A program made the translations under genes and the position numbers. A stretch of 64,000 nucleotides of DNA from Terriglobales bacterium (GTDB lineage Bacteria > Acidobacteriota > Terriglobia > Terriglobales > Acidobacteriaceae). Shown one piece after another: positions 44,096 through 52,080 of the stretch. Position 1 is the stretch's first letter; every line of letters begins with the position of its first letter. Under the pieces are notes generated by a model. That model saw nothing but the letters and a program-made list of their open reading frames with translations, had not been told where the DNA came from and ran no database searches. The stretch lies in assembly GCA_030038475.1 (NCBI GenBank), contig JASHOU010000191.1, forward strand, positions 1 through 64,000, read 5' to 3'.

Positions 44096-45451
44096 TTATC
44101 GCGTCTCCATCGGCGCGCGCGACCAGCCGTACTTTTTCAGCTTGTGATGGAGGGTCACGCGGTCGATGTCGAGGATCTCGGCGGCGTGGCTCTGATTGCC
44201 CCCGCATTCTTCCACCACGCGCAGAATGTGGGCGCGTTCCATATCCTCTAAGGTTTTGCCCGAGCCGTTGACGACGTGCTGCGGCTTGAAGACGAAGTCG
44301 CGTTCCTCGAGTTCCGGCTCCTGTCCCACAACCATGGCGCGCTCCACGGCATTCTCCAGTTCACGAACATTGCCGAGCCACGGTTGCTGCTGCAACTGGC
44401 TCATGGCCGCGGGAGAAACCCGAGTGATACGTTTGTTCATCGCCAGAGAGAATTTGCGCACGAAATGATTCACCAGAGCCGGAATATCCTCGCGGCGTTC
44501 GCGCAACGGCGGCAGTTCGATGCGAAAGACGTTCAGCCGATAGAAAAGATCGGGACGAAACTTGCCCTCTTCGATCAGTTTTTCCAGATCCTTGTTAGTC
44601 GCGGCGACGCAGCGGAAATCCACTTTGACGATCTGATTGCCGCCCACACGGGTGATTTCGCGTTCTTGCAAAACCCGCAGCAGGTCAGTCTGCGTCTTGA
44701 GGGTGATGTCCCCGATCTCATCGAGAAAAACCGTTCCACCTTCGGCAATTTCAAACTTGCCTTTCTTGCGGTATTGCGCACCGGTGAAGGCGCCCTTTTC
44801 GTGCCCGAAGAGTTCGCTTTCCAGCAGCGTTTCCGTCAGCGCGCCACAATGGACGGCCACCAACGGATGAAATCTCCGCGGACTGGCGTGATGAATGGCG
44901 CGCGCTACCAGTTCTTTCCCTGTGCCGCTTTCGCCGGTGATCAGCACCGTAGCATCGGTGGGGCCTACCGTCTCAATGGCGTCGAGAATTTTGCGCATGG
45001 GAGCGCTTTGGCCAATCATGTCTTCGGGACGCGCCATCTCGGCGACGGTCTCACGCAACAGCGCGTTTTCCTGGGTCGTCCGTTTATGTGCCAGCGCATT
45101 TTTTACCAAGTGCGCGATCTCGTCCGGGTCGAGCGGTTTGGTTACATAGTCGTACGCGCCATTCTTCAGCGCGGCCACCGCGGTTTCAACCGAGGCGTAG
45201 CCAGTCATGATGATCACCATCAGTTCAGGATCGACTTCGTGCATGCGGCGCTGCAATTCGATGCCGTCGGTGCCGTGCATTTTGATGTCTACCAGCGCCG
45301 CGTCCCAGCGCTGCTCCGCCAGCTTGGTGAGTGCATCGCTCGCATTTTCTACGGTTGCAACCTCGTAGCCTTCTTCGCGGAACCATTTGCCGAGCGAGTC
45401 GCGCACGCTTAGTTCGTCGTCTACGACCAGTAATCTTCCCTGTGTACTCAT
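44096..45451 (-). CDS. NtrC-family sigma-54 response regulator (451 aa)
   Basis: Receiver domain with D11/D12 and phospho-acceptor D55, AAA+ domain with Walker A GESGTGKE (173-180), a canonical GAFTGA loop (220-225) and Walker B VFLDEI, and a C-terminal Fis-type helix (NQSHAAEILDIDRVTLHHK). It acts by remodelling sigma-54 RNA polymerase. The start is three bases from the stop of the haem-motif kinase, so the two form a two-component system; the loop here is classic, unlike the GAFTDA of the regulator at 27447. Confidence 0.94.
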   Translation of the reverse strand: MSTQGRLLVVDDELSVRDSLGKWFREEGYEVATVENASDALTKLAEQRWDAALVDIKMHGTDGIELQRRMHEVDPELMVIIMTGYASVETAVAALKNGAYDYVTKPLDPDEIAHLVKNALAHKRTTQENALLRETVAEMARPEDMIGQSAPMRKILDAIETVGPTDATVLITGESGTGKELVARAIHHASPRRFHPLVAVHCGALTETLLESELFGHEKGAFTGAQYRKKGKFEIAEGGTVFLDEIGDITLKTQTDLLRVLQEREITRVGGNQIVKVDFRCVAATNKDLEKLIEEGKFRPDLFYRLNVFRIELPPLRERREDIPALVNHFVRKFSLAMNKRITRVSPAAMSQLQQQPWLGNVRELENAVERAMVVGQEPELEERDFVFKPQHVVNGSGKTLEDMERAHILRVVEECGGNQSHAAEILDIDRVTLHHKLKKYGWSRAPMETR

Positions 45452-45454
45452 TTG

Positions 45455-47134
45455 TTACCTCACCTTCATCGCGGCATTCTCGGCTCCGACGGCTATCAGA
45501 GAAGCCTCTCCCGCTTGAACTGGCAGACTTAGAGTGAAAGTCGTGCCCTTTCCCAACTCTGACATCACTGCAATGTCCCCCTTATGCCGCTCCATGATGC
45601 CTCGCGCGATCGCCAGACCCAACCCGACCCCATGCCCGCTTTCCTTGGTGGTTAGAAAGGGCTCAAAGATGTGTGGCAATACATCGGGAGCGATTCCAAT
45701 GCCGTCATCGCGTACCTTGATTTCGATTTCCTTCTCAGCGTGAGTCAGCCGGGTCTCGATCCAAAGAGTGCCGCCGCGCGGCATGGCGTCGATTGCATTC
45801 ATGATCAATGCCAGCAGCACCTGTTCGATCTGTGCGGGGTCGCAGGGTGCCAGCGGCAGGTTGGGCGCCAGCGTCAGTTGCAGCTCAACTCCGCTCAGTT
45901 CCAGTTGGTGCCGCACCAGCAGAAGGCAGCGATCGATCACCTCATGCAGATTGGTCATTTGCACATTCATGGGCGCGGTTCGCGAAAGGCTAAGCAGATT
46001 TCTGATCAGATCGCCGCAGCGTCGGCTTTCCGCGGCGATCAGCTCCAGGCATTCGATCGTTTCTTTGCGTTTTTCATCCTCGGCCTGCCCGGAACTTACC
46101 CACTTCCGCAGCAGTTTGGCGTAGGTAAGGATTCCGGAGAGCGGATTGTTCACCTCATGCGCTACCACCGCCGCCATCTTGCCGATCGACGCCATTCGCT
46201 CTACGTGCAGCAAGTGCTCATATGCATGCTTGAGTTCGGTGGTCTTCTGCTCGACGCGGTCTTCGAGCGTCTTCGTCCAGTTAAGGATTTCCTCATTCGC
46301 CCTGTGCAACTGCAGGCTCATGCTGTTGAAGGAGCGCGCCAGATCGCCCACTTCATCCGTGGATTGCGCTTCGATCTGGTAACCAAGCTCGCCCTGCGAA
46401 AGGTGTTCGGTGCCTCTCTTGAGCGCATTGATGGGGATGGCGACAACTTGCCATACGAACAGCCAGCTCAAGACCGCCACAATCAGCATGGCGCCGGCAG
46501 TATAAAAAAACATGTGAACGCTGCTGGCGGCAAGTTCAGTGTCGGCTTTAGCCAGAGAGAGATCGGTGTCCAGCACGCCCAGAACATGCTGGCTGGCGGG
46601 ATGCGCGTGGCAATCGGCATTGGAGCAACTGGGCTGATTTTCGATGGGAGTGATAATTCCCAGGATGTGTTGTCCGCCGGCGTTGTGATAAATCCGAAAG
46701 CGGTCGGGACGATTCAGGAGCGCCAAGGGCTGCGATTGCGTGTGGCAGCCATAGCACGCCTCCGCCTTCTTGTCGAGAACATGGCTGACTTCGGTGGCGT
46801 CGGTCGAATAGCCAATGCGCCCCTCCTGGTCAAAAATGCGCACCTTGACCATGCCGGGTTCGGCGGCGATGGCTTGAATAGAGTGGTAAAGCCCCTCGCG
46901 ATCGTTACGCAGCATGTAGTAAGCCGTGCTGCGGCTGATCACATCGCTGACCCGTTCCGCGCTCTCCAGCGTTGCCGTTTCCAGGTCCCGGCGATGCAAT
47001 TGAATATTGAAATACCCGAGGAGACCGAAGATGGCGACCATGACCACCAGCAGCGATCCGATCAATTTTGCGCTAATGCCGGGAGCCAGCCGCATCGATC
47101 GCTTATCGCCGCGGATTGGGTCAGTCTCCCGCAT
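45455..47134 (-). CDS. Sensor histidine kinase with a haem-binding (CXXCH) periplasmic domain (559 aa)
   Basis: Two transmembrane helices (about 24-44 and 207-232) bracket a periplasmic domain of about 160 residues. It contains CYGCH (127-131), a c-type haem site, and CSNADCH (170-176), a possible CX4CH second site. A HAMP linker follows, then the phospho-acceptor H326 in MAAVVAHEVNNPLSG, and an ATPase domain with DDGIGIAPDVLPHIFEPF and GVGLGLAIARGIM. Such kinases are thought to read periplasmic redox state. Its gene overlaps the NrfD-like gene and precedes the regulator it presumably phosphorylates. The whole operon looks dedicated to redox sensing and electron flow. Confidence 0.9.
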   Translation of the reverse strand: MRETDPIRGDKRSMRLAPGISAKLIGSLLVVMVAIFGLLGYFNIQLHRRDLETATLESAERVSDVISRSTAYYMLRNDREGLYHSIQAIAAEPGMVKVRIFDQEGRIGYSTDATEVSHVLDKKAEACYGCHTQSQPLALLNRPDRFRIYHNAGGQHILGIITPIENQPSCSNADCHAHPASQHVLGVLDTDLSLAKADTELAASSVHMFFYTAGAMLIVAVLSWLFVWQVVAIPINALKRGTEHLSQGELGYQIEAQSTDEVGDLARSFNSMSLQLHRANEEILNWTKTLEDRVEQKTTELKHAYEHLLHVERMASIGKMAAVVAHEVNNPLSGILTYAKLLRKWVSSGQAEDEKRKETIECLELIAAESRRCGDLIRNLLSLSRTAPMNVQMTNLHEVIDRCLLLVRHQLELSGVELQLTLAPNLPLAPCDPAQIEQVLLALIMNAIDAMPRGGTLWIETRLTHAEKEIEIKVRDDGIGIAPDVLPHIFEPFLTTKESGHGVGLGLAIARGIMERHKGDIAVMSELGKGTTFTLSLPVQAGEASLIAVGAENAAMKVR

Positions 47135-48317
47135 GCTCCAGTACCGGTGTAGCGGTTGCCGCGTGCCCGGTCTCGACGGCCGGTCTCAGATGTGCCTGAA
47201 CGCCAAGCCTTTCTTTCTGCTCACCAAAAATAGGCAGATACTTCGCCGCCACGCCAAACAAGGCAAAACCTAGGGCGACAATCATGAGCGTGATCGAAAA
47301 CTCGGTCCACTTCGGCACATAGTGATGTCCGACATAAGTCTCAAATCCGATGAGCGCAATGTTGAGGCGGTTCGTGATGAAACCGAGCACCGTCGAGATA
47401 GAGGCAAGATACAGCAGCTGTGGCGATAATCTCACTTTCTTGAAACTGAGCATGGCAATGGGAATTACATAGGTCAACACCAGCTCCAGCCAGAGAAAGT
47501 ACGCTTCGTAACTCGGCTTGAATATCTGCCGTACTAAGCCGCGATGGATGTAATCTTCCAGCCGCAGCAGAGCATTGACCCAGAGAGCTACCAGCAAAGC
47601 GCCGCCCAGGGTAACCAGAACCGGCAGTTCCAGATGACGGCCGAAGGCCTTCGCGCTCTGCGTGGATTCGAAGATGGTCATCGCCAAACCAACTGCGATC
47701 GCCGAGCCGAAGAAGAAGAAGGGCAACGCCGGTGTGTACCAGAATGGATGCAGCTTGCTCGGCATGATCAGGTAGAGCGATCCCAGCGAACTCTGGTGCA
47801 GGGTGGAGAGCAGAATGCCGGCCACGATCAGCACGGGATAGATCTTCTTAATCCATTTGATGGGAGCTTTCCAATTGACCGCTTCGAATACGTTGGGAAG
47901 AAACTCGAAGAACAATACGGTGGTGTAAGTCATCACGCACATACCCACCTCGAACATAACCGAGTGCGGGTTCATGTAGATGACCTGATGCCAGATGTAC
48001 CAGGGACGGCCCAGATCGAACAACAAGCCGACGATAAAAAGGATGTATCCCAGGAACGCGGTCAACACTGCGGGGCGCACAACCGCGTGCAACCGTTCGA
48101 CATTGAACAGGTACACCGCCCCAACCATGATGAAGCCGCCAGCTGCCAGCATTACGCCGCACAGGCAGTCGAAGCCGATCCACAATCCCCAGGGAAACTG
48201 GTCGGTCATGTTGGTGGCAGCTCCCAGGCCGTGGAAGTACCGAATATAGGAGGAATACAGCCCGAGCGCCATGATGACAATGAAGACAACTCTCCAGAAA
48301 GTCAGTTTGAATTTCAT
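47121..48317 (-). CDS. NrfD/HybB-like integral membrane subunit (398 aa)
   Basis: Nine or ten helices are evident, beginning FKLTFWRVVFIVIMALGLYS, with FPWGLWIGFDCLCGVML and GLLFDLGRPWYIWHQ in the first loops, characteristic of HybB/NrfD/PsrC membrane subunits that handle quinones and pair with four-cluster ferredoxin subunits. It overlaps the 4Fe-4S gene by four bases and the kinase by fourteen. No molybdopterin or hydrogenase large subunit is in the window, so electrons may pass between quinol and a cytochrome, or the catalytic subunit is encoded elsewhere. Confidence 0.87.
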   Translation of the reverse strand: MKFKLTFWRVVFIVIMALGLYSSYIRYFHGLGAATNMTDQFPWGLWIGFDCLCGVMLAAGGFIMVGAVYLFNVERLHAVVRPAVLTAFLGYILFIVGLLFDLGRPWYIWHQVIYMNPHSVMFEVGMCVMTYTTVLFFEFLPNVFEAVNWKAPIKWIKKIYPVLIVAGILLSTLHQSSLGSLYLIMPSKLHPFWYTPALPFFFFGSAIAVGLAMTIFESTQSAKAFGRHLELPVLVTLGGALLVALWVNALLRLEDYIHRGLVRQIFKPSYEAYFLWLELVLTYVIPIAMLSFKKVRLSPQLLYLASISTVLGFITNRLNIALIGFETYVGHHYVPKWTEFSITLMIVALGFALFGVAAKYLPIFGEQKERLGVQAHLRPAVETGHAATATPVLEHAGD

Positions 48318-49081
48318 TGCTTGCTCCCATTTTTTTCTGTTGCTTCAGCGGCGGCCACTTCGTCGCGGCGATGCGAAACCCAATAAATGCCGCCCAGCAC
48401 CAGCGTCCACACGGGGATGAAGTCCGGAATTTTTTCCATCACTCGGCCGGTGTATTCCGGCATCGGAGTGTCGCCGATCTTGGCCGATGCCGGGTAGCCG
48501 TAGTCCTCAACCTTGGCGCTGGCCAGAATCAATACCGACGTTCCGCCCACTTCGTTCAGACCGTAAATCCGTGGCAGATAGGTCGAGGGACTCTGACTGA
48601 TACGCGCTTGCGCCTCGCGAATAAGATCGTCGCGCTCGCCAAATTTGGTCGCCCCGGTTGGACAAATCTCGGCACACGCCGTTTGCTTGCCCACCGCTAA
48701 GCGGTCCGGGCACATAATGCACTTGCGCACCCGCGGATTCAGCGACTGCCATTCATACTTAGGCTGCCCGAATACGCAAGCTACCATGCAATAGCGGCAG
48801 CCAATACACTTCCAAACGTCATAGAGCACCGGGCCTTCCTTGGTCTTATGGAACGCGCCCACGGGACAGACCGACGCGCAAGCCGGCTTCTCACAGTGCA
48901 TGCACAGCCGGCGCATGAACTTGTCATCTTTGCTCAAGACCACCGTGTACTTATGTGCCGACTGCACAGATTCGGCGGCTATGTTGTCGTCATAGGGCAG
49001 CTTATTTTGTTGCGCACAAGCAACTTCACACTGTTTGCAGCCAATGCACATGGTTGCGTCGTACAGCAAGGCTTTACTCAT
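48314..49081 (-). CDS. Four-cluster 4Fe-4S protein, HybA/NrfC-like, with a C-terminal membrane helix (255 aa)
   Basis: The ATG at 49081 has AAGGAG upstream and begins at KALLYDATMCIGC; the longer frame to 49162 adds only noncoding-like sequence. Four Cys clusters are present: CIGCKQCEVAC, CMHCEKPACASVCP, CIGCRYCMVACVFGQP and CIMCPDRLAVGKQTACAEICP. A hydrophobic C-terminal segment (FIPVWTLVLGGIYWV) is a membrane anchor. No twin-arginine signal is visible, so the clusters probably face the cytoplasm, unlike HybA. It is the electron-transfer partner of the overlapping NrfD-like subunit. Confidence 0.87.
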   Translation of the reverse strand: MSKALLYDATMCIGCKQCEVACAQQNKLPYDDNIAAESVQSAHKYTVVLSKDDKFMRRLCMHCEKPACASVCPVGAFHKTKEGPVLYDVWKCIGCRYCMVACVFGQPKYEWQSLNPRVRKCIMCPDRLAVGKQTACAEICPTGATKFGERDDLIREAQARISQSPSTYLPRIYGLNEVGGTSVLILASAKVEDYGYPASAKIGDTPMPEYTGRVMEKIPDFIPVWTLVLGGIYWVSHRRDEVAAAEATEKNGSKQ

Positions 49082-49441
49082 GGAAATCGCTCCTTCTCGT
49101 TCCCAAGCATGATTTCCGTTGCCGCGGAATATATGAGGTAAGAGTGCGCTGTAAGGAAGCAAACTTGGGAATCGTAGAGAACGTTATTAAAGGTTCGGCC
49201 AACAAAGAAACCGGGTCCGGAGAGATTTTCATCCGGACCCCGGCGGGCTGTCCTCGAGGGACGGCGAGTGGAGAAAGAGACTTCCAGCTGGCGGGGAATT
49301 GGCCAGAATTCCGTTCCGTCGCAAATATGCTGGACATCTTCATCTTCGTCCTGACGCCTTCTCAGTCGCAGCCCGCCAATCTGGTGGCGCGGCAGAGCGC
49401 AAAGGAGACAGCCGATGACAACAAATGAATTACTTTCAACC
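49082..49441. other. Intergenic region between the small cytochrome c and the 4Fe-4S gene
   Basis: Three hundred and sixty bases without a supported gene. It carries a GGGTCCGGA/TCCGGACCC hairpin (see the terminator at 49213-49240) and the promoter of the 4Fe-4S/NrfD/kinase operon. No GTGA-N6-TCAC site was seen. Confidence 0.45.
49213..49240 (-). terminator. Candidate terminator of the small cytochrome c gene
   Basis: A nine-base perfect stem (GGGTCCGGA, 49213-49221; TCCGGACCC, 49232-49240), with the pairing extended by flanking CCGG, has a ten-base loop. Read leftward it is followed by GGTTTCTTTGTT, a moderately T-rich run. It is about 200 bases past the cytochrome stop. Confidence 0.55.
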
Positions 49442-49756
49442 CTACTTCTGCAACGTGCGAAGGTAAGTGACGATCGCTTTCGCGTCGTCGGCCGCCAGGC
49501 TTTTCACCGTGCCCGGATGCTTTGCGGTTCCGGTGATGGCTTTGGCCAGGTCGTCATCCGACAGCTTCTTTACGTCATCCGAAGTCAGGCTTGGAATTTT
49601 TGCCGCGGGCTTGCCGGCCGCATCCGCCCCGTGGCAGGCTGAGCACTTTGCTTTATACAGAGCGGCTCCATCCTCGGCCCAGGACAGATTGGGCATCACG
49701 ACGAATAGAGTCACCGCGATTGTCATTACCAGCAACAGCAGCTTTGTCGTCTTCAT
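49442..49756 (-). CDS. Small secreted monohaem cytochrome c (104 aa)
   Basis: I chose the ATG at 49756, which opens a signal peptide (MKTTKLLLLVMTIAVTLFV...SWAED). A single CSACHGADAAG follows. A class I cytochrome fold is suggested by the remaining length and by the terminal helix (DAKAIVTYLRTLQK). A distal Met candidate is not obvious; a His (TAKHPGT) might serve. It lies upstream of the 4Fe-4S/NrfD operon and downstream of a region with a Crp/Fnr-type site at 49993. It may be the soluble partner for that operon. Confidence 0.87.
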   Translation of the reverse strand: MKTTKLLLLVMTIAVTLFVVMPNLSWAEDGAALYKAKCSACHGADAAGKPAAKIPSLTSDDVKKLSDDDLAKAITGTAKHPGTVKSLAADDAKAIVTYLRTLQK

Positions 49757-50058
49757 GATTTCGTTTCTTCTCCTTGTGAAGTTTTGCAACCAGATGAAAT
49801 TGGTGGTTTTTCTCGCAGTCATAGGAACTGTTGCGAAAACATCCACCGAGAACAATCCTCCAGGAACTGGGTGTAACAGAACTCAGCAGCTATTGCGCTG
49901 CCTAATAGGAGTTTCAAGCCTTGAACAAACAGCCGCAGTGATCGTTGTCACCCTGAATAGTGAGGCCGACAAAGCCGTTGGTCACTCCGATTGGTGAGTA
50001 CGGTCACTGCGGCGCGCGAGGTTGGGCGGGAAAATAATTCCAACAGCGAGGTGAAGCT
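49757..50058. other. Regulatory region between the small cytochrome c and a 44-residue membrane protein
   Basis: This 302-base divergent region holds one Crp/Fnr-type palindrome (49993-50008) and extra TCAC/GTGA half-sites nearby. A rightward -10-like AAAATAAT lies at 50031-50038. Confidence 0.5.
49993..50008. promoter_or_regulatory. Predicted Crp/Fnr-type operator GGTGA-N6-TCACT with a -10 element
   Basis: GTGA (49994-49997) and TCAC (50004-50007) enclose GTACGG. AAAATAAT at 50031-50038 starts about 30 bases from the site centre, the class II spacing, and the small gene starts at 50059. The divergent cytochrome gene lies about 237 bases to the left. Confidence 0.7.
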
Positions 50059-50193
50059 ATGCCGATACTCTTGATGGCTCTGCTCGCATTGGTCGTCTTT
50101 GGCCTTATTGGAATTCTTCTTACAACCGCTGTGATCCTGGAGCATCCCAAGCATAAAAGATCTGCCAAAGACAGCGCCGCGCACACGCCGTGA
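50059..50193 (+). CDS. Small single-helix membrane protein, function unknown (44 aa)
   Basis: The ATG at 50059 is preceded by GAGGTG. The product starts MPILLMALLALVVFGLIGIL, a single membrane helix, and ends in a short basic tail (HPKHKRSAKDSAAHTP). The layout, one hydrophobic helix and a charged C-terminus, recalls small accessory subunits of membrane complexes such as oxidases. It sits at the end of a Crp/Fnr-type promoter with class II spacing. It is too short for most gene finders, but its ribosome site, promoter and codon run are consistent with a real gene. Confidence 0.6.
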   Translation: MPILLMALLALVVFGLIGILLTTAVILEHPKHKRSAKDSAAHTP

Positions 50194-50333
50194 GCGGACG
50201 CTGATCTCCGCCGATCTTAGAACCTTCGGAGACCCTATGGTGAGTTTTCCGGCGCGAGGCACTGAGCTTCTCGTGGAAGCGCACAAGATTTCGCGACGGG
50301 CATTCTCGCGGCTTCACCCGTAGAAGATAGCTT

Positions 50334-51635
50334 CTACACTCCGAGCGACGACTCCGATCGCATGTTAGTCGCCGCCAGCTGGCTCTTTACCGCAGCAGCT
50401 AAGCGTTGTATGCCTTCTCTTATCCGTTCCGGAGTGGCATTCGAAAAATTCAAACGCATGTGGCGAGAGCCTTCACGATGGGCGTTTCCGTGATCGCCGT
50501 TGTTGCAGCCGCTATGAGCAGCGGGAGCGTAGAAGGAATCGCCGGGAACGAACGCCACATTTTGTTCGAGCGCCGATTTGAAAACCGCCTGCATGTCCAA
50601 CCCTTCGGGCAGAGTTACCCAAAGAAATAGACCGCCCTGAGGATGAGTCCAGGTCACTTCGGCTGGAAAAAACTCCTCGAGAGCTGCGAGCATCACGTCA
50701 CGGCGCTCACGATAAATCTGGCGAATCAGTTTGACATGCTTATCCAGAAATCCATCGCGCGCGACTTCGTAGGCCACAAACTGAGTAAACGTCGAAGTGT
50801 GCAGATCGGCGCCCTGTTTCAGTTGCGTCAGCTTCGCAATGATCTCCGGCGGAGCGACAATCCATCCTAAACGCAAGCCTGGCGCGAGCGTCTTGGAGAA
50901 TGTGCTGAGGTAAATCACATTGCCGATGGAATAGCCGTTATCGCGGGCCACGTTCTTGCGGTCAAGCACAACCAGCGGCGTGAGGTGCTCGCCTTCATAG
51001 CGCAACTGACCGTAGGGGTCGTCCTCAATAATCGGAATGCCATATCGTTCCGCCAGCAACACCAGTTCGACCCGACGTTTCTCCGGCAATGTCGTTCCCG
51101 CCGGATTCTGGAAGTTCGGCAACACGTACATGAACTTCGGGCCCGAACGCAAAGGCTTTTCCAACAAATCGGTGCGAAGACCGTTATCGTCGATCGGCAC
51201 CGGGACATACTCCGCGCCATACACGTTGAATGCCTGGAGTGCGCCCAGATAAGTCGGCGCTTCGACCAGCACGCGGTCGCCGGCATTGATGAATAACTTG
51301 CCAATCAGGTCGAGTGCCTGTTGCGAACCCGAAGTGATCAGAACGTTTTCGACTTTGGCCTTGATCCCATAGCGCGCCATGTTGCTGGCAATCAGCTCGC
51401 GCAGCGGCGCGTAACCCTCGGTCTCCCCATACTGCAAAGCCAAAGCGGCGTGCTCGGCCAACACCTTTTGGCAAGCTTGCTCGAAACGTTCCACAGGGAA
51501 GACATCGGGAGCAGGCAAGCCGCCGCCAAATGAAATCATTCCCGGTTTTTGCGTGAATTTTAGTAATTCGCGGATTTGAGAACTGGTGATGCTCTTGGTG
51601 CGCAGCGCGTAACGAGCCGTCCATGCAGTCGACAC
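50334..51635 (-). CDS. PLP-dependent class I/II aminotransferase, LysN-like (433 aa)
   Basis: The GTG at 51635 has GGAGGG seven bases upstream; a TTG at 51641 is the alternative. The pattern MISFGGGLPAPDVFP, ITSGSQQALDLIGK, YVLPNFQNPAGTTL, EDDPYGQLRYEG and the pyridoxal Lys in LSTFSKTLAPGLRLGW fits 2-aminoadipate/kynurenine-type transaminases. Family members transaminate aromatic or branched amino acids, producing 2-oxoacids that the nearby oxidoreductases could use. An unusual His/Asn-rich insertion (HSGCNNGDHGNAHREGS) precedes the usual RLNFS segment. A substrate cannot be named. Confidence 0.9.
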   Translation of the reverse strand: MSTAWTARYALRTKSITSSQIRELLKFTQKPGMISFGGGLPAPDVFPVERFEQACQKVLAEHAALALQYGETEGYAPLRELIASNMARYGIKAKVENVLITSGSQQALDLIGKLFINAGDRVLVEAPTYLGALQAFNVYGAEYVPVPIDDNGLRTDLLEKPLRSGPKFMYVLPNFQNPAGTTLPEKRRVELVLLAERYGIPIIEDDPYGQLRYEGEHLTPLVVLDRKNVARDNGYSIGNVIYLSTFSKTLAPGLRLGWIVAPPEIIAKLTQLKQGADLHTSTFTQFVAYEVARDGFLDKHVKLIRQIYRERRDVMLAALEEFFPAEVTWTHPQGGLFLWVTLPEGLDMQAVFKSALEQNVAFVPGDSFYAPAAHSGCNNGDHGNAHREGSRHMRLNFSNATPERIREGIQRLAAAVKSQLAATNMRSESSLGV

Positions 51636-51731
51636 TGGCAAACCCTCCGCAAACCTAGTATAGCCCTAAGAATGCACTCCTAATTTGTAGCCAACGGCGG
51701 TAGACTGGTTGCAACGGATGAGGTTCGGAGC

Positions 51732-52070
51732 ATGGTTCTTGAGATTGCCAAGCTCGTCGCCTTGGTACTCTGCATGCTCTCTTTGTGGGCTGTATTCCAT
51801 ACTGCGTTCCTGGTTCCGGCGGCCGACTTTGAACAAAGAACCTACGACTCTCTTGCTATGCTGGCCCTCGCCGCCGGAATCTCGCTTGCCGGCGGATTGC
51901 TTTTTCGCGATGCGAAGCCCGAACCCCGCGCTGCAAACTCCCGGCTCGCGGCTACACTTCCCGTTCAAGTGTTCTTCTGGGTTGCGGGCCTCATTCTGAT
52001 TCTCTTCGTAGTTTCCTGGTATCTCGAAACCTACGTCATTTTCTACCGGGATATCCGCCCCTGGGCCTGA
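51732..52070 (+). CDS. Small membrane protein of unknown function, three helices (112 aa)
   Basis: The ATG at 51732 has GAG-rich sequence upstream. Three hydrophobic segments (KLVALVLCMLSLWAVFHTAF, DSLAMLALAAGISLAGGLLF, FFWVAGLILILFVVSWYL) are separated by short loops. The N-terminus is short and the C-terminus ends IRPWA. No family recognised. It stands alone between an aminotransferase (divergent) and the oxidoreductase operon (convergent). Confidence 0.6.
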   Translation: MVLEIAKLVALVLCMLSLWAVFHTAFLVPAADFEQRTYDSLAMLALAAGISLAGGLLFRDAKPEPRAANSRLAATLPVQVFFWVAGLILILFVVSWYLETYVIFYRDIRPWA

Positions 52071-52080
52071 GCATCGGCCG

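Noticed and set aside
45671-47152. A 493-codon plus-strand frame
   Set aside because: It is antisense to the haem-motif histidine kinase and shows no motif.
49327-49428. A 33-codon frame (MLDIFIFVLT...)
   Set aside because: There is no ribosome site and no similarity to anything; it lies in the intergenic region between the small cytochrome c and the 4Fe-4S gene.
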